Positions 12,662-24,042 of a DNA stretch of 64,000 nucleotides are shown here, in pieces. Numbering within the stretch: the first letter of the stretch is position 1; each line of letters begins with the position of its first letter. The translations under genes and the position numbers were made by a program. Origin of the DNA: Rhynchospora pubera (lineage: Eukaryota > Streptophyta > Magnoliopsida > Poales > Cyperaceae). The notes beneath the pieces were generated by a model. The model ran no database searches, had not been told where the DNA came from, and was given only the letters and a program-made list of their open reading frames with translations. Location of the stretch: contig CM051463.1 of NCBI GenBank assembly GCA_028095005.1, positions 64,766,251 to 64,830,250 of the forward strand, read 5' to 3'.

Positions 12662-12966
12662 TAGGGCTGTCAAACACGCACAACATGCACGGAAATCCAA
12701 CATTTTCCGTTCCAGTCAACGAAACAGAAAAATATTTTGTTTTTGTTTAGTTCCAGCCAACGAAACAATTTTATGTTTCGTTTTCCTTTCTGTCATTCAT
12801 TTATTATTGATTTCAGTCCATTTTAGTGTTCCGTTTCGTTTCACTTCAGTAACATTTAAATATTTCAGTTTCTTTTATGTTCCGTTTTTCGAATTTATTT
12901 CGTTTAACGTTCCGTTCAGATGGAACAGAATGTAAACGTCCAAAATGAATGGTTTTTGACAGCCCA
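12662..12966. mobile_element. hAT-like MITE
   Basis: The termini are TAGGGCTGTCAAAC and TTTTTGACAGCCCA, with repeated CGTTCCGTTT / AACGGAA-type motifs inside. It is absent from unit 2 at about 22955. The flanks CATGTATG and CCTGTCTG could be a decayed 8-bp target duplication. It lies upstream of the cyclase pseudogene and shares termini with the element at 13446-14759. Confidence 0.75.
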
Positions 12967-13088
12967 CCTGTCTGTCTACTTGTCAGTCGGAAAACTAAAG
13001 AAAAAGAAAATAAAAAGAAATTGATCTCACAAGTACTAAAGATATACTCTTAACTTACTGCATCCACTAACATAGTCGCCACTAAAAC

Positions 13089-14829
13089 ATGGCACCACCA
13101 CATACCTTTCTCCTTGCCTTCATTCTTCGACTCCTCAATCTCGTTGCCTTAGCCTTAGCCTTGCAAGGGCCACACCCAGGCACCCAGCATAAGACGACTC
13201 TCTATTATGCAGTGCTGAGCCAGCTGAAATCAGCTTCAAACCTGCAAAGCTAGAGCAGTATCCTAGTGGCCGAATCATAGACATCACTCATGCGTACCGA
13301 GCTGACATGCCGAATTATGTCGGCTGATGGCATAAAAAATGTGGCACATTTGCATGTTTCAATGCCAAACGGATCACTTTACAATGAACCTGAGTTGAAG
13401 ATCAATGTGCATACAGGGACCCATGTCGACACACACGGTCACATGTAGTGCTGTCAAACGTGCAAAACGGCACGGAAATGAATAGTTTCGTTTATGTTCC
13501 GCTAAAAAACACGTAACACATTTAACTTCCGCTTAATGTTCCATATTTATAGCGTAAATGAAATCTCTTATGTTTATGTTCCGTATTCTTAAAAACGGAA
13601 TAACGTTAGTAACGTTAAAAATCAAAACTGCAAAAAATTAAACATAACTCAGTAAAAAATCAGTAACTCAGTAAAAACCAGTACAAACATCTCCTAACTC
13701 TACTAATAACTCTTCTTTGCTGACCAATACCTATTGCTACTCATTAAACAGAAAGGAATACCTACTTGATCGCCTATGCCAGGTTCCTTACTTTACCACC
13801 TATGCCAGGGAGTTCCCCACATTGAAATCAAATCTCTCTCTCTTCCAAGACGTACTCATAGGTGCTACTAAAGGCTTCAGTAACTCAGTAAAAACTCAGC
13901 AAAAGGTAAAAACCAGTAAAACCAGTCCCTTAAGCTTTGCTAACGAGTAAAACTAGTAAAACCAATAGGTGCTCAAGTGTATACCAGTAAAATCAAAAAT
14001 GAAAAAACCCTTGTCAGAAAATCAGAAGACATAAGTTCTTAATCAGATTTAACCATATCAAAATTGAAAACGATTGAAAAGGAATTGAAAATCCAATCGA
14101 AAAGAAATTGAAAAGCAATTGAAAAGGAATTGAAATTAGGCTCAAGTATTGAAAACAAATTACTTTGATTTAAGCCAAAATCAAATCAAAACTGAACAAA
14201 CTCAGCGCATCAACCTTCGAAACTCTGACCTGGATCTGATTGAAGGAGGAAGGGGGACCTTCGAAATCCTAACCTGAATCTGAGTGAAGGAGGAAGGAGG
14301 AGTGACGGTGATGAACTCGAGTACCATGTTCAGTTTTGAGATCTAGCGGAAGGAAGAGAAGAACAGTTGCTTCGAGCCTTTGAGTAGTGACACAAAAGAG
14401 AGAAAGCGCAGTGATGTGTCAGAGAAGAGAGGAAAGAGAGAGGCAGCAGCGATTTTTCTTTTCTTTGTTGTCGGCGAGAGAGAGGAGATGAAAGAGAGGC
14501 GAAGGCGTTGTCAACGAGAGAGAGGAGATGAGAGAGAGGCGAATTTTGGGCTGCTGATATTTTTGGGCCAACGGAATAACGTATATTAACGTAACGAAAT
14601 CGGGCTGTTCCGTTTCCGTTCCGTCCAGCTGAATGAAACCACAAACCATTTCGTTTCTGTTCCGTTGGCTGAAACGGAAGCAAAAACCCTTTCATTTCCG
14701 CTCCGTTTCGGACGGAACGAAACGGAAACGTTCGAAACGGAGCGGTATTGACAGCCCTAGTCACATGTACCAAGAATACTATGAGGTAGGATTTGACATT
14801 TGATAACCTTGATTTGGAGGTGCTTAATG
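13089..14829 (+). pseudogene. Cyclase-family exon 1, broken copy (unit 1)
   Basis: This corresponds to the intact exon at 23078-23480. It starts with the same MAPPHTFLLAF signal peptide but then has an inserted GGCACCCAG-like duplication that shifts the frame, a one-base loss near 13313, and a hAT-like element (13446-14759) inside the HxGTHxDxPGH metal-binding region. Reading resumes at 14768 with MYQEYYE and is again out of frame near 14800. The exon ends at a preserved GT donor (14830). Exons 2-6 do not follow, so it is a dead fragment. Confidence 0.9.
13446..14759. mobile_element. hAT-like transposon, non-autonomous
   Basis: It is flanked by a perfect 8-bp target duplication GTCACATG (13438-13445 and 14760-14767). 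Terminal inverted repeats are TAGTGCTGTCAA and TTGACAGCCCTA. The subterminal regions carry many AACGGAA / TTCCGTT motifs. Short ORFs inside, including one on the minus strand reaching 14905, show no similarity I recognise to a transposase. It interrupts the cyclase exon. Confidence 0.92.
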
Positions 14830-15452
14830 GTAAGGTTAAATCATTAATTCTTTTTTCCTTTACAGAAAACCTTGATTTGGATTTGACATTTGAGTTCTTA
14901 TGCATTCTACAGCTAATAATCCCTTACATGGTCGTTGTTTATTAATTGTCTCCATTTTTTTAAATTTTTTTTTGAAGTTTTGTCATTTCTTTGAGAAATA
15001 GACTAATAGTTGTTTGGAAAGTAGATTGATAGATGCAAAAACTATTATTGACTTAGGTTAGTAGTACTATTAGACTGGACACTAAGTTGTTTTGTTTTTC
15101 TCTTTCCTAACGCCTTGGAAAACTCTGATTTATAAATAGTTTTAATTAGGCATTAGCACGCGCGTACACTTTCAAGGAAAAAAAAAAGAAGTTATAATCA
15201 TTTTCGTCATGTTCTTGATCAAACTAGTTTCTGCAAAATACGTCACTCCCAAAAAGCTCTGAAGACGAATTTGAAACCGAAGATCTCCCTGATCATGAAT
15301 TTATTTATTTATTTCGTATTTTCTCTAGATACGCTCTCTCAAGAGAGCAGTTTGTTTTCTTTTCTTTTTTTTTGAAATAAAAGCCCGTAGGCTATAGCAG
15401 TTTGTTTTCTCGTCTGCACAAAAAGGATGGCCCATATATAATTGAGCCCTAT
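14830..15452. other. Intron-derived and intergenic sequence without a gene
   Basis: The first about 450 bp match 23481-23935, i.e. the start of former cyclase intron 1. The rest is AT-rich filler up to the MITE at 15453. I see no gene. Confidence 0.6.
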
Positions 15453-15611
15453 GGGCAAGTTTGGATGGGAGCAGAAATTTGGGGAATTTGAAATTTCTAA
15501 GAATAAATTTATTGGGAAGTGTGTAATTTTGTGAATAGTTTGGATTGTTTGTAATAAATTTAGCATATAAAATGTCCGAAATTGCAAATTTCGGTCCATC
15601 CAAACGGGGCC
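15453..15611. mobile_element. MITE, PIF/Harbinger-like family, copy 3
   Basis: The ends are GGGCAAGTTTGGATGGG and CCATCCAAACGGGGCC. The 3-bp target duplication is TAT (15450-15452 and 15612-15614). It lies in the spacer between the two segmental units. Confidence 0.85.
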
Positions 15612-16079
15612 TATGTGATGTTCGATTTCTCTTTTTATTTCTTTATTTTTTTGAAGGCGAGACGACAAAAACCAACCAGCAGATTTTATTACACTTAATA
15701 TTGATAAATATTTATAAAAATATATAATATATACAAGTATTTGTTATGTGAATGAAAATTTATATTTATAAATATAACTATATAAGAGGCTTGCTCTAAA
15801 ATTTGCAAATTGTGTATTACATTTAACGTATAATAAAAATTATTATTTGTTTAATGGCTCGAAGGAAGAAGTTGACCACAGCTCACAGTTTTAGGTCCGT
15901 CGAGTCAATGGAGACATTTCGTCATTAAAAAAAAAGAAAAAGAAATTAAGTCTTCGAAGCCCGTCGAATTTTTCTTTTTTGTTTTTGAACCAAAGTCCTT
16001 AGAATTGTTAAACATCATATTATCCAAAAAAAAAAATTAAATCTGCAACTTGATTCTTCAAGTTGCACGTAAATAATAA

Positions 16080-16228
16080 GGCTCCGTTTGGATACCGTGT
16101 GAGAAAAAAAGAAAAATGAAATAAATTTATTATAAATAATCTAAATTTTTCACAAAATCACATACTTCCAATACTTCTTTTCACTTTTTTCTTTTTCTCT
16201 TCTTCCCATATCTCATCCAAATGGAACC
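16080..16228. mobile_element. MITE, PIF/Harbinger-like family, copy 4
   Basis: The ends are GGCTCCGTTTGGATA and CATCCAAATGGAACC. The 3-bp target duplication is TAA (16077-16079 and 16229-16231). The interior has ATAAATTTATTATAAATAATC. Confidence 0.9.
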
Positions 16229-16534
16229 TAAATGAAGACATTTCAAAGTTCAAACTCAAGAAATTCGTAGAATCATTCTATATATATTTTCAAGTTACGC
16301 CAACTTTTGAATTTTAAAATAAGGAACTTTAGATTGAGTCCGCGTACATTGCGAATAAAAATAGAACTTCGGATCGAACTTTCGGAAATGTCGATAACTT
16401 GCTATAACCGATTCAAGATTTCCATAAGCACAGTGCGCTCCGGATTGTTTGTGGCAGAACAGTCTCCCATTCTGTACCGGATCTCTGACATAAAGGACCC
16501 ACTAATCACGCACTGTCGTGACCACACATATGAC

Positions 16535-17679
16535 TAGGGATGAAAACGGAGCGGATAAAATCCGCTCCGATCCGTATCCGAATCCGAAAAATACGCATAA
16601 CATCCGATCCGTATCCGTATCCGAACATATCCGTATTCGTATTCGTATCCGCCAAAAAAATATGGATGCGGATATGGTTTTGAGTTTTTTGACAATATCC
16701 GATCCGTATTCGTATCCGACATGGATATTATCCGTATCCGATAGATATTAATCCGTTTATCCGTATTTTTAACGGCATAAGATAATTAATATAATTACTT
16801 ATCTACATTAGAGAATACTTTTAATTATATAATGCTTAATTTTTATTAGATAAGTTCTCTTATAATAATATTTTTATTTGGAACATACAATTATTTTTAT
16901 TTTTTTAATATTGAGACGATTATATATGATAATAATACTAAAATTAATTTTTTTTCTCTAGTCATGTTGATTACATATGATTAATATACTTTTTTTAATG
17001 TATGATGACATTTAAGGTAACATGATATGATTTGACATTGAATAGTTAAATATACTGTTGGAATTCAAATTGTGGAAAGACTGAATTTATTGATCAATTC
17101 TATTAAATTTGTACTTATGTGGTGCTCGCAATTTTATTGATTAATTCATAAATTTGATAATTACGGTTATATATGTGATTTATTGAATCCAATATATTTG
17201 TTGAGAATCCAACCAATAATGTTAATAATAAGTTAATTTATACATATTATATATAATATTTTGATGAAATTTTGGATTTAATTGGTTGAAAGAATAAATT
17301 TTGTACACTGCTTACCTTATTACCTTATTATCGTATAATTTATATTGTTTGAATATAACTTATTGCATGACATGAAAATTTTCTTATGCTTCAGCTACTC
17401 TCATATATAACAAACTTTTATACGCAATATGAAATTTAAAAAAAGTTCTAAAGAAATGAAATAAAATAAATTGATCGTTATATGATCCGTATCCGACAAA
17501 ATATATTCGTATTCGACTCCGTATCCGATAATATCCGAACCGTATCCGTATCCGTTTAATATCCGAACCGTATCCGTATCCGAACGCATCCGTATTCGTA
17601 TCCGTATCCGAGAAAAAAATATGGATGCGGATATGGGAAGACCTACATCCGCTCCGTATCCGATCCGTTTTCATCCCTA
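16535..17679. mobile_element. hAT-like transposon with CCGTATCCG subterminal repeats
   Basis: A perfect 8-bp target duplication CATATGAC lies at 16527-16534 and 17680-17687. The terminal inverted repeats are TAGGGATGAAAACGGA and CCGTTTTCATCCCTA. About 200 bp at each end is filled with repeated TCCGTATCCG / CGGATACGGA motifs, the kind of array transposases bind. The centre is AT-rich without a transposase. Apparent ORFs over the arrays are artefacts of the repeat. Confidence 0.92.
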
Positions 17680-18056
17680 CATATGACCTGTAGAGCAGTT
17701 TCCTGTCTGTGTTAACAATCTCATCATGAGCTGCCAGGAGCGCATCCATGACGTCAGCAAACGGACCATTATACCGTTACCTTTTACAAAGTCACGCGGC
17801 GACCGTGACTATTTGTTTGCTTATACTCACCCAAGTTATTCTACGGAGTAATGACGTGGCTCTATATAATTGGTCCAATTTGTAAATTTTCCATTCGTTG
17901 GAAATTCGTAGAAGATCGTAGAAATCGACATGTCCAAGGTGGTACGTTTCACTCCTGGAGAGCACTTCTATGAAGTTTCGTTCCCATTCTTTCCTCCTCA
18001 TTTTTCCTTTCCTATTTCTACTCGAAGCTTAACGCGCCCTTGGAGAACCCGAACCC

Positions 18057-18063
18057 TATAAAT
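18057..18063 (+). promoter_or_regulatory. TATA box of C2 gene copy 2
   Basis: TATAAAT lies about 80 nt upstream of the ATG at 18142, at the same place as in copy 1. Confidence 0.6.
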
Positions 18064-18141
18064 TCCAAACCCGACTAGATTTGATCAATCTCATTGACCT
18101 CTTCTCTCTTCTCTCGAATCGTTGCACTTCCCTCTTTCGCC

Positions 18142-20843
18142 ATGAGCATGATTTCTGGTATTCAAGGACAGCTTCTAGATGTAACAGGTACCTTCCCCAA
18201 TTTTGGTCAATCGAACAGAATTTGTTGAATTTGTTCTGGTTCGGGCATAATTTTAGAGGTCGAGGGTTCAATTGAAGAGAACTTCGGTTGAATTTCAGTT
18301 GTGCTAATGCTTATTAATATTGTTCTTAGGAAAAGCTTCTTATGACCTCGCTGAGATAATATTTGTTTACTTAAATCTGTGTCATTAATTCCTGATTTAC
18401 ACAACTGAAAATGTACAACAGAAACAGCAATGCTAAGCCTTTTTAAGAAGGGGAAATTTTTTCAAAAAAACATAAATTAGGCTTTCTGATTCATTCACAT
18501 GGTTCTTCATGCTAATTCAGGATAATTTTTTTAACTGATATAAATAGATGGCACTGCAATTTCTGAATTTTGAAGTTGTTTCCATCATATTGGACATTTT
18601 TGACATGTATATAAGGTCCGTTAATTGTGCTTGATGATAAGTTTAAGCATGCAATTATGAAACTTGAAATTCATCTATTACAATCAGTATACTTATGCCA
18701 AAATAATGAAGTTTTGAATTCTTAATCTTCTCCTCTTGCAGTTGTAGCTTGCAACAAGTTAAGAGATACAGAGCTGTTCTCACGGCAGGATCCATATGTC
18801 TGCATTGAGTATGCCAATTCCAAATTTCGCACTCGTACCTGCACTGGTATTGTCTTTCATAATTTTCTCTTATTACATTTCTTTCATATATTTATTAAGC
18901 ATTGCAATGTCTACGCCAATGCTTGTTGAAGCCAGTCCAGATAATACTTGTTTAGAACATCAATATGTTAACTGTTGTTTCTGAAACCCAGTTCATTTTA
19001 CTTCTCAATATATGTACATATTGCAAATAAACTTGCAATGTATTCATGAAATGTTTGTTCCAGATGGAGGCAGGAACCCAACTTTCCAAGAGAAGTTTCA
19101 GATTCCACTAATTGAAGGCTTGAGAGAATTAAATGTCTCAGTCTGGAATAGTAACACATTCAGTCATGATGATTTTATTGGAAATGGGAGGTACTTCTTT
19201 TCCAAACAATGTGCTATTTATTCATTTTTAAATGCTAAAAGCTATTTCATAACTGTATTCAAAACTTCTAGCGAAATTTAATTTGTTGTATTTTTTTTTT
19301 ATCCGTTTCAGAATTCAACTTCACAAAGTTCTTTCACAAGGTTATGATGACTCCTTTTGGCCAATCCAAACCCGAAATCTCAAGTAATTTTATCTGTTCT
19401 TTATAGTTGCAAATATTTTATTTTTACATTTGAATAATAGAGTTCTAATTTTTGTGGTTGTTGGATTGGATGCAGGGCTGCAGGAGAAGTGAAGCTCATC
19501 ATGCATTTTTCTGGTGCATCGGTAAGTATTTATTTTTCTTCTCTATGCTTGTTGAGAAGTTCATACCCAGAAAACACAAATAATTGAGCACATATATTGT
19601 TGGTCAAAAAAAAAAAAAATTTTGAGCCCACATATAAATAACTTGTGATAGTTATGGTTCTAGCATCAGTTCTCCAAAAATCAATCAAAGGCCGTAACTT
19701 ATTTGTTTCTGCTCCGGGTGTACTGTGCCTACTTTTGTTTCTCATAGAAGTTGCTTTTTGGTCTTTACCTAATTCAAGAAATACTATGTTAACATGATTT
19801 CTAATGGGAAACCACAAAGTAGGTACCAACTGAAATTTATCTCTTATTTCCTGCACTTTCAAAAGAAAATACTGAATTATATGCTTGATGCTGACTGCAA
19901 AGGTTAGGTTTAGCAATTACTTATAGCAGCGTGGCTGTTTGTAGATCCAATACTGTTTGTTTAGTTATGGTAATGATAATGTTTTTGTTGATATACTTTC
20001 TTTTCATTTCTTAAAGCAAAAGCATAAGCCTTCAGCAAGCACCCCATATGGACCACCATCAGCATCGCCTTATGGACCACCACCATATGGCCAGCAGCCT
20101 CCTCCCTCTGCATACCCTCCTGCAGGTGGTTATCCTTACCCAGCCCCACCTTCTTGCCCTCCTTCATACCCTGGTGCTGGTTACCCGCCTCCACCAATGA
20201 CCAACCCGTACCCACCAACTGCCTATCCTCCTGCTCCATACCCATCGCCATATGGACAGCCCTACCAAACCCCACCCTCTCAGACTTATCCACCGCCACC
20301 AGCTGGACAGCCTCCATACTACCCACCACCAGGTACAACTTGTATATTGTCTTTTATTTCTTTCATGGTTTTTGCTTTATTATGTATCATGTCATTTGAT
20401 TGTATTGTATTCACATGCATGCGTAACTAAATTGACTCAATTTCCCATGATTCCTAGTTCTTCTATGTCCCAAGACTAACCATATATTACCTGGTGAGAA
20501 AATTGGAAAACCGGCATCCGAACCCTCTTGGCTTGATTTTAAGTCTAATTTGTCACTGAAAGAAAATAATAGGGAGGCCTCTGCCAAGGGGCATATGTCA
20601 TCATCAGACAGAATTGTCACTCTTTCATTAAATCTGTTGGTTCTGGTTGATTGTTGTTTGCATATACATTTGAGGAACACTTCTTGCGTTTAAAATGTTA
20701 GTATGAGAATAGTTTGTTATTTGAATTTTTAAAACTGTTCATATTTCAAAGGAAAAAAAAAAGTAGAACTTTATTTAACGCTGTGATCATTGATACTGTC
20801 TTTTTCAGGCCCATATCCAGGGACTTATCCTCCGCCGTATTAA
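18142..20843 (+). CDS. C2-domain protein with Pro/Tyr-rich C-terminal tail, copy 2
   Basis: Seven exons: 18142-18187, 18742-18846, 19064-19190, 19312-19383, 19476-19521, 20017-20332 and 20809-20843. All junctions are GT-AG and the phases fit, giving 248 residues. The N-terminal C2 domain runs about residues 5-130, starting MSMISGIQGQLLDVTV and continuing through RQDPYVCIEY and a DDFIG block. The tail (about 133-248) is made of YGPP, YPPA and YPPPP repeats and ends in PPPY. The proteins probably bind membranes through the C2 domain, with the tail as an interaction surface; this is family knowledge, not shown here. Compared with copy 1 the introns are short and the exon 3 acceptor is normal, so this is the likelier functional copy. 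Confidence 0.9.
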
Positions 20844-21196
20844 CTATGAAACTTGGAATGGCGAAAAGATCAGCATCAAATTATGTCCTCTTTCGGCTTC
20901 TTACTGGAGTTTTGCAGACTTCTCACTATTTCACTATGAGATTTCAGATATTCTTTTATTTTGTGTGCATAAGAATGTGAAATAGTAGTTTGATTTGGTA
21001 AAGAATCTAGTTGTAAATATGGAATATCTTTTTTGTCTGTTTACTGCTCTTTTATAAAGTTTGAGTCTCAAGTCTCATGATTTTTCAAGATCAATTTAAA
21101 CAGAGATCGCAAAACTTAGCTTGACAATAAATTGTAGTAGAAGCTTCAGCTTCCAAGTATGCAAACCTCTACCATCTAAAAATACAGCTCTATTTG

Positions 21197-22498
21197 CCGA
21201 AAAATTTAAAAATAATATTAAATTAATATAATATATTAAAAATAATATCAATATAATAATTTTTTTTAAATAGTATCACAAGATCGGAATCTGAGATTTC
21301 GACCGCAATTACGGAATTCCTGATACTGATCTTAGCTAAGATCGGAATCCCGGATTCCTATCTTAGCTAAGATCGAAATCTGGTATTCCGATCTTAACTA
21401 ACTACTCATTTAAATATTATTTCTAATATTTAAAGCTAAGATCGGAATCCCGAATTTCGATCTTAGCTTTAAATATTAGAAATAATATTTAATTTATTTA
21501 TTTAATACATATAAAAATCATTTTGTGACTATTACAATTTAGTTCGAGGCAAATTAGAGACGCATTTGAATCATCTTTCAACTTTCGAGTCATTGTGAGA
21601 GTAATAGAGGACGTGCATGCCTATGGAGGACATCGAAACTTCATGAAATAAGAGATATTTGAGTAAGGACATGAGAAAAAGTGAGACAAAGAGGAATAAA
21701 TAATGATAAACGGGTGGGTTGAACTATACACGGGTTTACTAGTACAAAATCCGTAACCCAACCCGAAGTATCGGGTTTGTCAAAATTAGAACTCGTACCC
21801 AATCCAATATCATGCTAACCCGGTAAAAAACGGTTCGGGTCGGGTGGGTTGAACGGATTGAACGGATTCACGGTTTTTTTGTACACCCCTACATGCGTGA
21901 GAAGGGCCGGAGACTTCACGCATGATAATCTAACGACTGAAGTTATTGCCAACTGTATCATAAATGCATTAAAGAGAGATGTCGGTATTTTCTTACCGGG
22001 CGTGAAATCTCTATTGGAGAAAGAATACCCGAATGTGGTGCCCACTTATAACAAGATTTGGCATTGGCGAGAGAGATCAATCGAACATCTTTTCGAATCG
22101 TGGGAAGATTCGTACAACAAACTCCCGAGTCTTTTATTGGCTATACAGATGACGACACCCGAGAAGCAGATCAAATGGTTGTTTAAAAATTTATAATTTT
22201 AATGTAAATTAATTAAAAATTTATAACTTAATTATTCATTTTTTAATTAAATAAAATAATTATTTATATTTTAATTAAATTTATATTTAATTAAATAAAT
22301 TAATCAGATTCCGATCTTAGGTTTAAATATTAGAAATAATATTTAAATGAGTAGTTAGCTAAGATCGGAATCTAGGATTCCATAATTGCGGTTGGAATCC
22401 CAGATTCCGATCTTGTGATACTATTAAAAAAAATATTATTATAGTGATATTATTTTTAACATATTATATTAATTTAATATTATTTTTAAATTTTTAGG
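21197..22498 (+). mobile_element. Mutator-like element (MULE) with transposase remnant
   Basis: A perfect 9-bp target duplication CTCTATTTG lies at 21188-21196 and 22499-22507, and the sequence is uninterrupted at the matching place in unit 1 (about 12228). The terminal inverted repeats are about 95 bp (CCGAAAAATTTAAAAATAAT at the left, its complement with few changes at the right). Further inverted GATCGGAATC(T/C) blocks lie inside. The 9-bp duplication and long TIRs are the hallmarks of MULEs. The interior carries a piece of transposase (21849-22196). Confidence 0.93.
21849..22196 (+). pseudogene. MULE transposase, N-terminal fragment
   Basis: The 115-codon frame contains DFTHDNLTTEVIANCI, then KIWHWRERSIEHLFESWEDS and YNKLPSLLLAIQ. 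This is the region before the DDE domain in MuDR-type transposases, where a K.W..+..A.......W..SY..LP.LL.A+ pattern is usual. The DDE catalytic domain and zinc finger are absent, so the element depends on a transposase from elsewhere. The first about 20 codons are probably not original coding sequence. Confidence 0.75.
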
Positions 22499-23077
22499 CT
22501 CTATTTGTTACTGCATGTTCTGGGCTTGGAATTTTAGGTTCTCAGGGCCTATGATACAAGTAGTATGCATATCATTTTGAAGCCCAATAGAAAGGAGCTG
22601 AGATTTGATGCCGCTCAGGACATTTTCAGTACTGTACAGTATACCCAAACCGTCACTCACGACGAAGAAAAACTACTGGGTGCAATTGTAGATTTCTTTT
22701 TGGAGTGGGATTAGACTTCATTCTTTTGTATAGGCCCAAATTAGATAAAATCAAGTTCGTTTTTTAGATTGAATTTTCAGATCGTTAAAATTAAGAGCAT
22801 GGCACTTTTGATTGGAAACAAAATAGCTATGACATCTCTTGAAATCTGCATCACACAGTTGGAAAGATCTTATTCACATTTTCTATTGAAAGAGTACCAA
22901 CTCCTAGACGAGTTGGGAAAATTCCAAGGGGAGATCGGCATTTAATTAATGGCTCCTGTCAGTCTGCTTGTCAGTTGGAAAACTTAAAGAAAAAGAAAAT
23001 AACAAGGAATTGATCTCACAACAACTAAAGATCTACTCTTAACTAACTACATCCAGTAACACAGTCGCCACCAAAAC

Positions 23078-23480
23078 ATGGCACCACCACATACCTTTCT
23101 TCTTGCCTTCCTTCTTCAACTCTCTCTCGTTGCCTTGGCCTTGCAAGGGGCACACCCAGCATATGACGACTCTCTGTTATGCAATGCTGAGCCAGCTGAA
23201 ATCAGCTTCAAACCTGCAAAGCTAGACGAGTATCCCAGTGGCCGAATCATAGACATCACTCATGCTTACCGAGCTGACATGCCGAAATTTATGTCGGCTG
23301 ATGGCATCGGAAATGTGGCGCGTTTGCACATTTCAATGGCAAACGGATCACTTTATAATGAGTCTGAGTTGAAGATCAATGTGCATACTGGGACCCATGT
23401 TGACGCACCTGGTCACATGTACCAAGAATACTATGAGGCAGGATTTGACATTGATAACCTTGATTTGGAGGTTCTTAATG
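23078..23480 (+). CDS. Cyclase-family (kynurenine formamidase-like) orphan first exon, intact
   Basis: An uninterrupted 134-codon frame starts at ATG 23078 and ends at a GT donor (23481) in phase 1. It has a signal peptide (residues 1 to about 27), a GRIIDITHAY start of the domain and the metal-binding motif HTGTHVDAPGH near residue 108. This is the PF04199 'cyclase' family, known in plants as small secreted proteins. No exon 2-6 follows before the next cyclase copy at 24973, so this is a partial gene unless it splices onto the exons at 27339-28917 (same phase). Without splicing, translation runs on to 23617 and ends in intron-like sequence. Confidence 0.7.
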
Positions 23481-24042
23481 GTAAGGTTAAAAATTCTTTT
23501 TTCCTTTTCAGTGTTCTTATGCATTCTACAGCTAATAACCCCTTAGATGGTCGTTGTTTATTAATTCTCTCCATTTTTGTTTCTTTTTTTGAGTTTTTCC
23601 ATTTCTTTGAGAAATAGTTGGTTTGGAAAGTAGATTGACAAGCAAACTATTATTGAATTAGGTAGTACTATTAAACTGGATACTAAGTAGTTTTGTTTGT
23701 TTTTCTCTTTCCTAAACCTTGGAGAAGTCTGATTTATAAACTGTTTTTATTAGGCATTAAAACTAGACTTTCCAGAAAGAAGTGATAGTCATTTTCATCA
23801 ATTTTTTCTCTTAATCAAAGTAGTTTCTGCAAAATATGTCACTCCCAAAATGCTCTGAACACGAATTTGAACGGAAGACCTCCTTGAGCATGAATTTTTT
23901 TTTTTTTTTTTCGTTCTTTCTCCGGATACTCTCAAGGAAGGCCCATGAATATTTGGGTCCTATATCAGGAGACCAGTTTACTCGTATTCATTTACCGAAA
24001 ACTTTTGGTCTAGTCCAGAGTCCAGTTGAGATCAAACATTGA

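Larger units (their letters stand above)
1500..15330 (+). repeat. Segmental duplication, unit 1
   Basis: This unit is collinear with about 15690-23935. Matching blocks include the upstream region (about 1500-2000 against 15690-16080; 2590-2735 against 17705-17860), the complete C2-domain gene (3155-8571 against 18142-20843), the intergenic region (about 12000-12660 against 20930-22930), cyclase exon 1 (13089-14829 against 23078-23480) and about 450 bp of the following intron. Unit 1 is much longer because of Copia, solo-LTR, hAT, LINE-like and MITE insertions that unit 2 lacks. The right breakpoint falls inside cyclase intron 1, so only exon 1 of that gene was duplicated. Confidence 0.85.
15690..23935 (+). 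repeat. Segmental duplication, unit 2
   Basis: This is the second unit of the tandem duplication described for about 1500-15330. It has C2 gene copy 2 and the intact cyclase exon 1. Its private insertions are the MITE at 16080, the hAT-like element at 16535-17679 and the MULE at 21197-22498. Because most insertions are private to one unit, each must post-date the duplication. Confidence 0.85.

Noticed and set aside
14330..14905. 191-codon minus-strand ORF
   Set aside because: It runs over the hAT-like element end, its AACGGAA arrays and the cyclase exon on the wrong strand; no family motif.
16518..17749. Several ORFs with repeated IRIRIR / SDTDT
   Set aside because: They are translations of the CCGTATCCG subterminal arrays of the hAT-like element.
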